The position numbers and the translations under genes were made by a program. Source: Pseudomonas sp. UMAB-08 (GTDB lineage Bacteria > Pseudomonadota > Gammaproteobacteria > Pseudomonadales > Pseudomonadaceae). From it: DNA of 64,000 nt. The stretch covers positions 340,933 through 404,932 of the forward strand of contig NZ_LT607415.1 in NCBI RefSeq assembly GCF_900095225.1. The letters are read 5' to 3'. The notes under the pieces were generated by a model. It was not told the DNA's origin. It saw nothing but the letters and a program-made list of their open reading frames with translations, and did not search any database. The stretch's first letter is position 1, and every line of letters starts with the position of its first letter. Below, in pieces: positions 49,262 to 58,919 of this stretch.

Positions 49262-49762
49262 TTTTCTTCAAGGTGCAAGTTTCAGGCAGTTGAGCGCTGG
49301 CTTGCACGCTTCTGATCAATTCAGACACGCAACCGTTATTGTCGTTGCTCCAGTGCATCGATCACCACGCGGTTCGCTGGATTTATCAGCTCATTGCCCA
49401 ACGCTTTACGTGGGCAACGCAGGACACACAGTGCCTGTACCCAATCTGCTTTCATCCCCTTCCGCTATTCCTGCCGCCCGCTCGGTAACGTATTTCTGCA
49501 CCTCGTTTGCGTGCATTTTCGTCTAAAAAAACCGGGCATCGGCGCGCGCTATGGCTGTGCATTATTTTTTACATTTCTGGTTAATCTTTAGTTCGTTACT
49601 GTCGATACAGAAGCGATAGCCCAGAAAAGACTGAAGAACGCGGATGCTCCTCAAGGGAACGGAGGGATAACCGGTTTGCCCTTCAAAAAATAATGCCCAG
49701 TTCGCGCTCTTTCGGAGAAAGGGTGCCCTTGGTCATGAAGACCCGAGCGGACACTAGACGCC
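49262..49762. other. Intergenic region between tRNA-Asn and the chemoreceptor
   Basis: 501 bp with no convincing gene. The last 180 bases hold a sigma-28-like promoter and a leader of about 150 nt with several short GC-rich inverted segments (for example CTCC/GGAG near 49645-49663). No known riboswitch was recognised. Confidence 0.5.
49582..49608 (+). promoter_or_regulatory. Sigma-28 (FliA) type promoter of the chemoreceptor
   Basis: TAATCTTT, 11 bases, GTCGATAC. Compared with TAAAGTTT-N11-GCCGATAA each box matches 6 of 8 with exact spacing. Chemoreceptor genes are classical FliA targets. Confidence 0.6.
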
Positions 49763-51652
49763 ATGACTAACAATTTGCGCTTCAGCCATAAAATTCTGCT
49801 GGCCGCTTCGCTGATCGTGATTACAACCTTCGCACTCTTCACCCTCTACAACGATTACTTGCAGCGCAATGCGATTCGCACCGATCTGAAGAACTACCTG
49901 CAAGAAATGGGTAGCGCCACTGCGGGCAACATTCAGACCTGGCTGAACGGGCGGACCCTGCTCATTGAAAACCTCTCGCAATCCGTTGCGCTTAATCCCG
50001 ACGCAACGAACGTGGGCAATGTGCTCAACCAGAAAGCGCTTACTTCCAGCTTTATGGGCGTTTACCTCGGCGGCTCGGATGGCAGTTTCACCATACGGCC
50101 AGACAGTAAGATGCCGGACGGCTACGACCCACGCATACGGCCTTGGTACAAAGGTGCGCAAGGCAGCAACGTTTCTGCACTGACTGAACCCTACATTGAT
50201 CTGGCAACTGGCGAGTTGGTGATTTCCATCGTTGATGCCGTGCAAAAGGCCGGTCAAAACCTTGGGGTAGTGGGTGGTGATTTGAGTCTGAAAACCATTG
50301 CCGACAGCATTAACGCGCTGGACTTTGGCGGCATGGGTTATGCCTTTCTGGTCAGCTCCGACGGTAAAGTTCTGGTTCACCCGGACAAAGCCTTTGTGAT
50401 GAAAACTCTCAAAGACATTTACCCGAAAGATACGCCACCGATCAGCGGCAATATCAGTGAAGTCCAGGTCGACGGTAAAACCCGTATCGTCACCTTCAGT
50501 CCTATCAAAGGCCTGTCCTCGGTTAGCTGGTACATCGGCCTGTCCGTGGATAAGGATAAAGCCTACGCAATGTTGAGCGAGTTCCGGGCCTCTGCGATTG
50601 TTGCGACCATCATCGCGGTCGTCATCATCATTGCGTTGCTCGGCATGCTGATCCGTTTTCTGATGCAACCCCTGTATGTCATGACCCGCACCCTGCAGGA
50701 CATCGCCGAAGGTGAGGGTGACCTGACCAAGCGCCTGACCATCCAGACTCAGGATGAATTTGGCATTCTGGGGACCGCGTTCAACCACTTCGTTGAACGA
50801 ATTCACGGCTCGATCCGCGAAGTGTCCTCGGCCACCGATCACCTCAACGAGGTGGCAACGCGCGTGGTCTGCGCCTCCAATTCATCAATGCTCAATTCGG
50901 ACGAACAAGCCAATCGTACCCACAGCGTCGCAGCTGCGATCAACGAATTGGGCGCCGCAGCGCAGGAGATCGCCCGCAATGCGGCGCAAGCTTCCCGCCA
51001 GGCCAGTGATGCGCGGCAGTTGGCCGGGGAAGGTCAGCAGGTGGTCGACAAGAGCATTCAGTCGATGAATCAGTTGTCCGAGATGCTCAGCGCCTCCAGC
51101 AGTAATATCGAGTCGCTCAACAGCAAAACCGTGAACATCGGGCAGATTCTTGAAGTTATCACCAGCATTTCTCAACAAACCAACCTGCTGGCGCTCAATG
51201 CTGCCATTGAAGCAGCGCGGGCAGGGGAAGCAGGACGTGGATTCGCGGTGGTGGCTGACGAGGTCCGCAACCTGGCTCATCGCACTCAGGAATCGGCGCA
51301 ACAGGTGCAGAAAATGATCGACGAGCTGCAAGTCGGTGCCCGCGAATCGGTCAGCACGATGGCTGAAAGCCAGCGCCATAGTCAGGAAAGCGTCGTCGTC
51401 GCCAACCTTGCGGGGGAGCGTTTGAGCAGTGTGAACCAACGCATTGGCGAAATCGACGGTATGAACCAGTCGGTCGCCACTGCCACTGAAGAGCAGACTG
51501 CCGTTGTCGAGGCGATCAACATGGATATCACCGAGATCAACACACTCAATCAGGAAGGGGTGGAAAACCTTCAGACAACGTTGCGCGCCTGCTCCGACCT
51601 GGAGCAACAGGCGGGTCGCCTCAAGCAGTTGGTGGGCAGCTTCCGGATCTAG
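49763..51652 (+). CDS. Amino-acid chemoreceptor with dCache domain (PctA/PctB-like)
   Basis: 629 aa. N-terminal helix ([19 protein letters not shown]), periplasmic dCache domain (about 35-270), second helix ([20 protein letters not shown]), HAMP and a signalling domain with [20 protein letters not shown]. The dCache amino-acid motif is complete: Tyr121, Arg126, Trp128, Tyr129, Tyr144 and Asp173. These are the residues, and by my count the same numbers, described for PctA of P. aeruginosa. It therefore very likely senses L-amino acids. Shine-Dalgarno is weak; the promoter is sigma-28-like. A PctA-like C-terminal CheR-binding pentapeptide is not seen. Confidence 0.92.
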   Translation: MTNNLRFSHKILLAASLIVITTFALFTLYNDYLQRNAIRTDLKNYLQEMGSATAGNIQTWLNGRTLLIENLSQSVALNPDATNVGNVLNQKALTSSFMGVYLGGSDGSFTIRPDSKMPDGYDPRIRPWYKGAQGSNVSALTEPYIDLATGELVISIVDAVQKAGQNLGVVGGDLSLKTIADSINALDFGGMGYAFLVSSDGKVLVHPDKAFVMKTLKDIYPKDTPPISGNISEVQVDGKTRIVTFSPIKGLSSVSWYIGLSVDKDKAYAMLSEFRASAIVATIIAVVIIIALLGMLIRFLMQPLYVMTRTLQDIAEGEGDLTKRLTIQTQDEFGILGTAFNHFVERIHGSIREVSSATDHLNEVATRVVCASNSSMLNSDEQANRTHSVAAAINELGAAAQEIARNAAQASRQASDARQLAGEGQQVVDKSIQSMNQLSEMLSASSSNIESLNSKTVNIGQILEVITSISQQTNLLALNAAIEAARAGEAGRGFAVVADEVRNLAHRTQESAQQVQKMIDELQVGARESVSTMAESQRHSQESVVVANLAGERLSSVNQRIGEIDGMNQSVATATEEQTAVVEAINMDITEINTLNQEGVENLQTTLRACSDLEQQAGRLKQLVGSFRI

Positions 51653-51661
51653 GCTTTAGTC

Positions 51662-51681
51662 CTGATGCTAATTGGCATCAG
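51662..51681 (+). terminator. Hairpin downstream of the chemoreceptor gene
   Basis: CTGATGC TAATTG GCATCAG, 7-bp perfect arms 9 bp after the stop. No T-run. Confidence 0.4.
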
Positions 51682-51834
51682 AATGACCGCTGGCAGCGGC
51701 CCTCTGATGACCAATTTGACCGCCTGCACGGGTTGGGTCAGCTCCGTACACTAACGACGGGATTCTCAACGGGGTGGGTAAGCCGGGTTAATCGTTGTTT
51801 GGCGTGAATAGCGCATCTACTAACGAGGATCATA

Positions 51835-52473
51835 ATGAGCATTCCTGTTCGGCCTGATGTGCACCTTGCGGATGTACTGGTCGCCCGCGCGGAAGCGTTG
51901 ATCCTTCGCGGCGAACGGCGGATGTTGGCCATCGCTGGAGCGCCTGGCTCTGGAAAATCCACAGTTGCCCAATGGCTGGCCGAAGCCTTGGGGGAGCGCG
52001 CTGTAGTGGTGCCGATGGATGGTTTTCACCTAGCGAACAGCGAGTTAGCTCGCCTGGGTCGCGCCGCCCGCAAGGGCGCACCGGACACGTTCGATGTGGC
52101 GGGCTACCGAGCATTGTTACAACGCCTCAAGCAGCCTCAGGCGGGAGAGACTATTTACGCGCCACTTTTCAACCGTGAGCTCGAAGAATCGATTGCCAAC
52201 GCCATCCCGATAGCCGCCGCTGTTCAGTTGGTGATTAGCGAAGGTAATTACTTACTGCTTTCGCAAGGTCCGTGGGAGCCCATCGCCGGACTGTTTGATG
52301 AACGTTGGTATGTAGAGGTTGATGAGACCGTCCGGCGCGCTCGGCTGATTGAGCGCCACATGCGTTTTGGCCGCAGTCTTGAGGCTGCGCGAGCGTGGGT
52401 TGAGAGCACTGACGAGCCTAACGCTCGAAAGGTCGAGAAAGATCGCGGTCGAGCTGACTTTGTACTGCCGTGA
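51835..52473 (+). CDS. P-loop nucleoside/sugar kinase family protein (YggC/PRK-like)
   Basis: 212 aa. Walker A GAPGSGKSTVAQWLAEAL near residue 30, VVVPMDGFHLANSELARLG and EGNYLLLSQGPWEPIAGLFD. This set matches the uridine-kinase/phosphoribulokinase-like YggC family, often labelled fructose or pantothenate kinase-like. Substrate unknown. It is monocistronic; a 7-bp inverted repeat (CTGACCT/AGGTCAG) lies 50 bp downstream. Confidence 0.82.
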   Translation: MSIPVRPDVHLADVLVARAEALILRGERRMLAIAGAPGSGKSTVAQWLAEALGERAVVVPMDGFHLANSELARLGRAARKGAPDTFDVAGYRALLQRLKQPQAGETIYAPLFNRELEESIANAIPIAAAVQLVISEGNYLLLSQGPWEPIAGLFDERWYVEVDETVRRARLIERHMRFGRSLEAARAWVESTDEPNARKVEKDRGRADFVLP

Positions 52474-52627
52474 GCGACATTGAAACCAAAGCATCTTCAG
52501 GGAGTGGTTGCGTGATGAGCACGCTGACCTAAGCTTCAGGTCAGTACAACGTGATGCGGCTTTGAGCTTGAAACCGCACGGATGAAACTCCCAATGAACG
52601 ATGCGTGGTATTGAAAAGGAGATGCGT

Positions 52628-53179
52628 ATGCTCATCCGGTCACTGATCCTTGCCACGCTGTTCGCTAGCGTCGGCCCGGTGCTGGCTGCCGACAGCGATG
52701 CCCCCTTGGCTCAGGATCGCGGACGATTCCGCCCGCTGATCATCATTGCTCCCAGTGCCGTGGACCCGACGCTGGTTAACCTGAAGAAAGCGCTGGAAGA
52801 GCCTGCCAACCGCGATGCCTTCGCCGAACGCAACATGGTGCTCTACACCGTGGTCAACACCATTGGCCAGCGCAGCGGCAAGGACCTGGACGCGCAAACC
52901 ACCATGGCTCTGATCCGCGAACTCAAGCTGGGTGCCAGCGCCCAGGCCAAGGTCATTCTGGTGGGCAAGGACGGTGAGAAGAAGATCGAACACTCAGGCC
53001 CCATCGATCCCAAGGAGATTTTCAGCACCATCGACCAACTGCCCATGCAAGAAAAAGAGGCCTCGGCACCGCCGCCACCTCCAGCTGCGCCTGAGGCCAC
53101 GTCAACCCGTACGGGCAAGACAGGCAAGCCTGATAAACCGGGTAAACCCAGCGCGCCACCCAAGGCGCTGGATGATTGA
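52628..53179 (+). CDS. DUF4174 family exported protein
   Basis: 183 aa from the ATG at 52628, seven bases after AAGGAG (ATG 52622 is too close). Signal peptide MLIRSLILATLFASVGPVLA. The mature part, with RFRPLIIIAPSAVDPTLVNL and KVILVGKDGEKKIEHSG, resembles the thioredoxin-like DUF4174 domain without a CxxC motif. The C-terminus is a low-complexity tail of Pro, Lys and Gly (residues about 140-183). Function unknown. Confidence 0.75.
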   Translation: MLIRSLILATLFASVGPVLAADSDAPLAQDRGRFRPLIIIAPSAVDPTLVNLKKALEEPANRDAFAERNMVLYTVVNTIGQRSGKDLDAQTTMALIRELKLGASAQAKVILVGKDGEKKIEHSGPIDPKEIFSTIDQLPMQEKEASAPPPPPAAPEATSTRTGKTGKPDKPGKPSAPPKALDD

Positions 53180-53199
53180 CAGGAGGAGGGGCGGACGTT

Positions 53200-54873
53200 T
53201 CATTTCGGCAACTCAACCACCACCCTGATCGAAACGGTCAATTCCTCCAACTGAAAGTGCGGACGCAGGAACATCGTCGCGAGATAACTGCCTGGCTGCC
53301 CTGGCACGTCAGTGACAACGATTTTGGCTTCCCGCAGTGGGTACTGCGCGTTTATCTTCTGGGTGGCGTTGTCGTCGAGCAGCACGTACCCGGCAATCCA
53401 GTTGTTAAGGTAGGACTCCACATTGGCGCGGGTCATGAAGCTGCCAATCTTGCTGCGCATGATCGCTTCAATGTAATGAGCAAAGCGTGAGGTCGCCAGG
53501 ATGTACGGCAGCAGCGAGCCGAGGCGGGCGCAGGCATCGGTATCAACGTTGAAGTAGCGCTTTGGTCTGTTGGTGGTCTGGCTGCCGAAGAACACGGCAG
53601 CGTTGGCGCTCTCGCAATAACACAAGGCGATGAAACTCAGGTTTTCGAGTTCCTGCTCACGGTCGTCGCTGATCCTTACCTCTGTTGCAGACTCTGCCAA
53701 ACCACCGCGGCGGGTGTTGAAGGCGTAAACCGGCAGACCGCTCACCGCGCCTCCGCCCTCAATGCCCTGAATGGCGGCACACCAGTGGTATAGGGCGAAC
53801 GCTTCGGTGATGCGCTGGGCCAGGAGCCAGGCGGCATTTCCCCAGAGAAACTTTTCCGGGTCTGTGTAGGGGGCTGCTTTTGGATCATCGGCCAGGCTGA
53901 CGTCGCTCACGTGCACGTCTTCAGTGAAGGTCGGCATCCCCTGCACGGGCCAGTTCTGCGCATCGTAAGGCGGGCGGGCCAGATAGCGCGGCACCACCAT
54001 GGCGACATAACGCGAATTCTCGCTGTCACGAAACGCCAGCCAGTCAACGCACTCGGGGCTCTCGAATATCGTGGATAACTCGCGTGGCCAGTCCAGGTCG
54101 CCAAGGCCCTGAAGATTAAACATGGCAGGGCTGGCGGCAGTGAGGAAGGGCGCATGAACGGCTGCGGCGACGTTCGACAGTCCCGTGAGCATCTGGATCT
54201 CAGCCATGTCCTGGCCAAACGCATAGTCGCCCAGCAATATACCGAACGGACTGCCACACAAGGTGCCATCGCGCGGCTCGGATACTCGCTGGAACAACAG
54301 GCTTTGGTCGAAGTCGACGGCGCTTTCCAGGTCAAGGCGCAGTTCTTCTTTGGTCACGTCAAGCAGGCGCAACGTCAGCAGAGGCCCGGTCTCTGTATTC
54401 ATGACCAGTTGGTGCAGTCCGCGCCAGGACGCTTCAAGGGCTTGCAGCGGCTTACTGTGGAGAATCAGATTGAGTTGGGCATGGACCTGGTCACTGGAAA
54501 GATCCTTCAACTCAGGAACCTGGCCCAGGATTTTCTCCGGGCTGAAATCGCTGAAGGTGTTGAAGGTCAGCTCGATATTGAGCGGTTCGATTCGACCCGA
54601 GAGCGCGCTTTGGACGGTGAACGTAATGCGTGGCTGGAGGCTGCCGAGCAAGGCATCAAAGTGATCGCGATCGATGTCGACGAACGCTCTATTTTCCAGT
54701 GTTGGCGCTTTGACCAACGAGCCGTTTCCGGACAAGTCTGCAAGGATACCCACCACGAATGGCAGTTCTCTTTTTTCAAGCGCGCCACCTGTCTCGACAT
54801 CGTAGGCAATGTGCGTGCGCGGTAGCAGATGGCTGTCTGAAGTACGGTGCGTGTTTTCTTGCTCGGGGGCCAT
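53200..54873 (-). CDS. Natural TssB-TssC fusion, T6SS contractile-sheath-like protein
   Basis: 557 aa from the ATG at 54873, which has AAGGAA upstream; a longer frame exists but has no similarity. Residues about 18-125 look like TssB: YDVETGGALEKRELPFVVG, LENRAFVDIDRDHFDALLG and LTFNTFSDFSPEKILGQVPE. Residues about 128-557 look like TssC: LEASWRGLHQLVMNTETGPL, FGILLGDYAFG, VAAAVHAPFLTAASPAMFNL and the C-terminal FLRPHFQLEELTVSIRVV. TssB and TssC are normally separate proteins (about 165 and 495 aa). The fusion is about 100 residues shorter than their sum and lacks the usual TssC N-terminal region. It is monocistronic and convergent with the DUF4174 gene. No other sheath, baseplate or ClpV gene is near. 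It could form a specialised sheath, cap or decoy; the role is unknown. Confidence 0.86.
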   Translation of the reverse strand: MAPEQENTHRTSDSHLLPRTHIAYDVETGGALEKRELPFVVGILADLSGNGSLVKAPTLENRAFVDIDRDHFDALLGSLQPRITFTVQSALSGRIEPLNIELTFNTFSDFSPEKILGQVPELKDLSSDQVHAQLNLILHSKPLQALEASWRGLHQLVMNTETGPLLTLRLLDVTKEELRLDLESAVDFDQSLLFQRVSEPRDGTLCGSPFGILLGDYAFGQDMAEIQMLTGLSNVAAAVHAPFLTAASPAMFNLQGLGDLDWPRELSTIFESPECVDWLAFRDSENSRYVAMVVPRYLARPPYDAQNWPVQGMPTFTEDVHVSDVSLADDPKAAPYTDPEKFLWGNAAWLLAQRITEAFALYHWCAAIQGIEGGGAVSGLPVYAFNTRRGGLAESATEVRISDDREQELENLSFIALCYCESANAAVFFGSQTTNRPKRYFNVDTDACARLGSLLPYILATSRFAHYIEAIMRSKIGSFMTRANVESYLNNWIAGYVLLDDNATQKINAQYPLREAKIVVTDVPGQPGSYLATMFLRPHFQLEELTVSIRVVVELPK

Positions 54874-55201
54874 TATTTTATTCCTTGTGGAGCCTGTGCG
54901 GATTCGAACGTGGACACTGAAATTGCTGGAGCGCATTTTTACACAGCCGTGACCCAAAATGACCCAAAGCGAGTAGTGACGCAAAACACTTGGATGGCCC
55001 CTTTTACCTGTGCCGTTGAGTAGGGCGTGGCGCAGGCAAGCCAAAATTGACCTACAGTCTCTGGGCTGTTGGCGTCTGCCATTTGATCGAACGTGGCGCT
55101 GCAAGGTCTCTTGGCATTGGTACTGGATGAGAGCTGCAGAGCCGGGACTTTGGCAACTGCCCACGCAGCCTTCCCTTACCTTAAAACAAGAGAATCGGCC
55201 C
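54874..55201. other. Divergent intergenic region between the sheath fusion and ggt
   Basis: 328 bp without a convincing gene. It has a short direct repeat (GACCCAAA, at about 54952 and 54962). No promoter could be assigned with confidence. Confidence 0.45.
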
Positions 55202-56929
55202 ATGAAATTCCAACCCTTTGCCAGATCGCTTATTGCGACGGTATTCGTTATTGGTTCCATCGGTGTACACGCGGCTTCGCAAGCCCCTGTTGCTGCCGAG
55301 AACGGCATGGTAGTCACGGCCCAGCATTTGGCTACCCACGTTGGTGTCGATGTCCTCAAGGACGGCGGCAACGCGGTTGATGCAGCGGTGGCGGTCGGTT
55401 ATGCACTGGCGGTGGTTTACCCTGCGGCAGGTAACCTTGGCGGCGGTGGTTTCATGACCATTCAGTTAGCCGATGGCCGCAAGACCTTCCTCGATTTCCG
55501 TGAGAAGGCGCCCCAGGCGGCCACCGCGAACATGTACCTCGATAAGGATGGCAATGTCATCCCGGACCTGAGCACGAGGGGATATCTGGCAGTAGGCGTC
55601 CCGGGTACCGTGTCAGGTATGGAGCTGGCGTTAAAGAAATACGGCACGATGACGCGTGCCACGGTCATAGCGCCAGCAATCAAGTACGCGGAGGAGGGCT
55701 TCGTGCTTGAGCAGGGTGACGTAGACCTGCTCGAAACCGCGACCGACGAGTTCAAGAAAGACATGCACGACTCAGGTTCGATCTTCCTGAGCAAAGGCGA
55801 GCCTATGCAGGTCGGCCAGAAATTGGTGCAAAAGGATTTGGCCAGGACGCTCCGGGAAATTGCCACCAAGGGTACCGATGGCTTCTACAAAGGCTGGGTT
55901 GCCGAGTCCATCGTGGGTTCAAGCCAGGCGGGCAAGGGCATTATCACTCAGGCCGACCTTGATAAGTATCAGACCCGTGAACTCGCGCCTATCGAGTGCG
56001 ACTACCGTGGGTATCACGTCGTTTCGGCTCCACCGCCGAGTTCGGGCGGTGTCGTTATTTGCGAGATCATGAATATTCTTGATGGCTACCCGATGCAAAG
56101 CCTTGGTTTCCATTCGGCTCAGGGGTTGCACTATCAGATTGAGGCCATGCGGCACGCTTATGTCGACCGGAACAGCTATCTGGGCGATCCAGATTTTGTC
56201 AAAAATCCGCTGACTCACCTGCTGGATAAAAATTATGCGGCGAAGCTCCGTGCGTCTATCGATCCGCAAAAAGCCGGTATTTCGCGTGATATCAAGCCGG
56301 GGGTGGCACCTCACGAGGGCAACAACACCACGCACTATTCGATCGTAGACAAATGGGGCAACGCAGTCTCGGTGACATACACGCTGAACGATTGGTTTGG
56401 CGCGGGGGTCATGGCCAGTAAGACCGGGGTCATCCTCAATGACGAGATGGACGACTTCACCTCCAAGGTGGGCGTACCCAATATGTATGGTCTTGTACAA
56501 GGTGAGGCAAATGCTATCGCCCCAGGGAAAACACCGCTGTCCTCAATGAGTCCGACAATCGTCACCAAGGACGGAAAAACCGTCATGGTCGTCGGCACCC
56601 CAGGAGGCAGTCGGATTATCACGGCGACATTGCTGACAATGCTCAATGTGATCGACTACGGCATGAATATTCAGGAAGCAGTCGATGCGCCGCGATTCCA
56701 TCAGCAATGGTTGCCTGAAGAGACTAATCTTGAAGCGTTTGCTGTCAGCCCTGATACCCAAAAAATCCTCGAAGGTTGGGGGCAAAAGTTCACGGGGCCG
56801 CAGCCGTTCAACCATGTTGCGGCGATTTTAGTCGGTGCGCCTTCGCTGGGTGGAAAACCGGTCGGCAAGAACCGCTTCTATGGTGCGAATGATCCGCGGC
56901 AGGGCTCAGGACTTTCACTGGGCTATTAA
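55202..56929 (+). CDS. ggt: Gamma-glutamyltransferase (periplasmic)
   Basis: 575 aa from the ATG at 55202, where the signal peptide begins (FARSLIATVFVIGSIGVHAA). The autoprocessing nucleophile Thr is in NNTTHYSIVDKWGNAVS, splitting large and small subunits. GNLGGGGFMTIQ and SSMSPTIV further match the family. It cleaves glutathione and other gamma-glutamyl compounds in the periplasm. Confidence 0.93.
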   Translation: MKFQPFARSLIATVFVIGSIGVHAASQAPVAAENGMVVTAQHLATHVGVDVLKDGGNAVDAAVAVGYALAVVYPAAGNLGGGGFMTIQLADGRKTFLDFREKAPQAATANMYLDKDGNVIPDLSTRGYLAVGVPGTVSGMELALKKYGTMTRATVIAPAIKYAEEGFVLEQGDVDLLETATDEFKKDMHDSGSIFLSKGEPMQVGQKLVQKDLARTLREIATKGTDGFYKGWVAESIVGSSQAGKGIITQADLDKYQTRELAPIECDYRGYHVVSAPPPSSGGVVICEIMNILDGYPMQSLGFHSAQGLHYQIEAMRHAYVDRNSYLGDPDFVKNPLTHLLDKNYAAKLRASIDPQKAGISRDIKPGVAPHEGNNTTHYSIVDKWGNAVSVTYTLNDWFGAGVMASKTGVILNDEMDDFTSKVGVPNMYGLVQGEANAIAPGKTPLSSMSPTIVTKDGKTVMVVGTPGGSRIITATLLTMLNVIDYGMNIQEAVDAPRFHQQWLPEETNLEAFAVSPDTQKILEGWGQKFTGPQPFNHVAAILVGAPSLGGKPVGKNRFYGANDPRQGSGLSLGY

Positions 56930-56943
56930 ATGATGCAAGTGGT

Positions 56944-56968
56944 GCAAAGCCCTGTTTCGGGGCTTTGC
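56944..56968 (+). terminator. Terminator-like hairpin after ggt
   Basis: GCAAAGCCC TGTTTCG GGGCTTTGC, 9-bp perfect stem 14 bp after the stop. A T-rich tract follows about 15 bases later. Confidence 0.6.
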
Positions 56969-57075
56969 TGACCCGCGCAAAGGTTTTTTTCTTTTGAAAC
57001 CTTGAGCATCCGCACGTTGTCGTAATAGTCATGAGTCCATACAGTTTCCAATGGTTCACATCAGGAGGTTTCTCC

Positions 57076-57411
57076 ATGAATGCCCTGACGATCGAAGGCT
57101 GGTGCAAAATCAGCGGCGAGCAAAAGTCCACCCCTGTAGGGGATATCCATTTTTACGTTAATGGACCTGTTCATTTGCGTCTGGAGCAGGCCGAAGAACA
57201 CTTGCAGAAGACCCACGAGCCTGAAGTCATGGTCGATGTCGATATGGGCTCGATGGACTTGATTCTCCCGGAAGGGTACGGCCCCTTGTCCGATTGCCAA
57301 TTGCGCGTTTATTTGAGTGATCAGCGCGGCCAGTTCCATTTGGTCGGGCATCGGGCGAGTGACGGTAGCTTGATCTATACCAACTCGGTGATGGTTGATC
57401 AGCTAGGGTAG
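57076..57411 (+). CDS. Small protein of unknown function
   Basis: 111 aa; start at 57076 set by the consensus Shine-Dalgarno AGGAGGT. It is acidic, without signal peptide or membrane helix, and looks beta-rich (DIHFYVNGPVHLRLEQAEEH, CQLRVYLSDQRGQFHLVGH). I do not recognise the family. It is monocistronic, between ggt and a convergent methyltransferase. Confidence 0.72.
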   Translation: MNALTIEGWCKISGEQKSTPVGDIHFYVNGPVHLRLEQAEEHLQKTHEPEVMVDVDMGSMDLILPEGYGPLSDCQLRVYLSDQRGQFHLVGHRASDGSLIYTNSVMVDQLG

Positions 57412-57470
57412 CCGCGCACTGTTCAACGACGCAGGAACTCTCCTGCCATTGATGAGTTTGAGCGCAATAT

Positions 57471-57512
57471 ACCTCGGCATGGCGCTGAATCCAGCCGGCG
57501 TCATGCCGAGGT
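57471..57512. terminator. Bidirectional terminator-like stem between convergent genes
   Basis: ACCTCGGCATG and CATGCCGAGGT, perfect 11-bp arms with a 20-base loop that can itself fold. Placed between two converging genes. Confidence 0.6.
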
Positions 57513-57524
57513 GAATTGCCCTGA

Positions 57525-58571
57525 TTATTTGCGCGCTTCCAGGATCAGGTTAAACGGTGTTTCCGCTGCCCGGCGGAAGTGGGTGAACCCCGCCTCGGTG
57601 AAGACCTTGCGCAAGCGCGCCTCGCCAGCCTGAGCACCCAGACCGAGGCCGACCTCCTGAGACAGCGAGTTCGGTGTGCAGATAAAGGTCGATGCGGCGT
57701 AGAACAGTCGTCCCACGGGGGTCATGTTCTCGTCAAGCTTGTCGTTGGCGTACGGCTCCACCAGCAGAACCGTACCGTCAGGCTTGAGTGACTGATAGGC
57801 ATGCTGGGCAGCACCTACGGGGTCGCCCATGTCGTGGAGACAGTCGAAGTAGCAGACCAGGTCGTAATCGTTGCCAGGGTAGTTCTTGGCTGTGCCCTGG
57901 GCGAAGCTCACGCGATCCGCCACGCCTCCTTCTTGCGCGCGTTGCGTCGCGATGTCGATGGACGGCGCGTGGTAGTCGATGCCTACAAAACGCGATGCCG
58001 GGAAGGCCTGCGCCATGATCACTGTCGACGCGCCATGGCCGCAGCCAATGTCCACCACCTTGGCACCGGTTTTCAGCTTGTCGACCACGCCCTCCAGGGC
58101 CGGCAACCACTCGGCGACTAGATGCGCCCGATAGCCAGGCCTGAAGAAGCGTTCCGTACCGCTGAACATACACGGATGGTGATCGCCCCAAGCGAGGGAG
58201 CCATCGCCGCGCATGGCTGCGACCAGCTTGTCCTTGTCATGGAACAACGACGCGATGACCACTGCTCCGCCCGCCACATAGACCGGGGAGTCCTCAATCG
58301 CCAACGCCATGGCTTGTTCCTCTGGCAGACGGAATTGGCCATCGATGTGCTCGATGTAGCCGGACGCCGCGTGGGCGTTGAGCCATTCACGCACCAGGCG
58401 CGCGTTGCAGCCGGTTTTGCTGCCGAGTGCTTCGGGGGTGACAGGTTGGCTGTCAGCCATGGCCCGGTACAGACCCAGCTCATCGCCGAGGATGATGTTA
58501 GCGAGCATCGCCGCTCCGCCCATGTCGGAAACCAGCTTGCCCATGAACTCATTGAGTTTGGCCTCGTTCAT
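57525..58571 (-). CDS. SAM-dependent methyltransferase with winged-helix N-terminus
   Basis: 348 aa. N-terminal winged helix of the type found in small-molecule O-methyltransferases (LVREWLNAHAASGYIEHIDG), then a Rossmann domain with KVVDIGCGHGASTVIMAQAF and FVGIDYHAPSIDIATQRA. DLVCYFDCLHDMGDP is the usual post-motif. The substrate is unknown. Confidence 0.84.
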   Translation of the reverse strand: MNEAKLNEFMGKLVSDMGGAAMLANIILGDELGLYRAMADSQPVTPEALGSKTGCNARLVREWLNAHAASGYIEHIDGQFRLPEEQAMALAIEDSPVYVAGGAVVIASLFHDKDKLVAAMRGDGSLAWGDHHPCMFSGTERFFRPGYRAHLVAEWLPALEGVVDKLKTGAKVVDIGCGHGASTVIMAQAFPASRFVGIDYHAPSIDIATQRAQEGGVADRVSFAQGTAKNYPGNDYDLVCYFDCLHDMGDPVGAAQHAYQSLKPDGTVLLVEPYANDKLDENMTPVGRLFYAASTFICTPNSLSQEVGLGLGAQAGEARLRKVFTEAGFTHFRRAAETPFNLILEARK

Positions 58572-58919
58572 TGCGTGTCCTCCTATTTAGGAAGGCCACC
58601 GGCCAAGGCGTTGCGACTCCAGGCGACAACCTGCTCGGCGGTGGTCGGGGTCAATAAGTGTAGTCCGCCTCTAAGCGATGTGCAGTTGCTCTTCGTCGCT
58701 GCCTCAGCATATCTGGCGCTTGTGCTGGGTGAGGTAGATTCAAGGAAAGAGGATCAGCGGTCATACGCAAGGTTCGGGAGGCTGCTATTCCTTCCCATGG
58801 GAGCAGTCGTTTCAGGCCTGCCAGGGTGTGGGCCGGGAACAGACGCGTGGCCGTGGTCGCGGCGCCAGCCAGGTGCGTGAAGAGAAGAACAGGTGCCAAT
58901 CCCTGTCAGGAGGTGGCAG
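58572..58919. other. Intergenic region without assigned gene
   Basis: 348 bp between a methyltransferase gene and a DUF3303 gene that diverge from it. The sequence is GC-rich with no clear ORF, promoter or structure that I can support. Confidence 0.45.

Noticed and set aside
49186..49762. Integrated element at the tRNA-Asn 3' end
   Set aside because: No repeat of the tRNA 3' end and no integrase were seen downstream in the window.
55100..55170. Sigma-54 promoter before ggt
   Set aside because: TTGGCATTGG looks partly similar, but the GG-N10-GC spacing is not satisfied.
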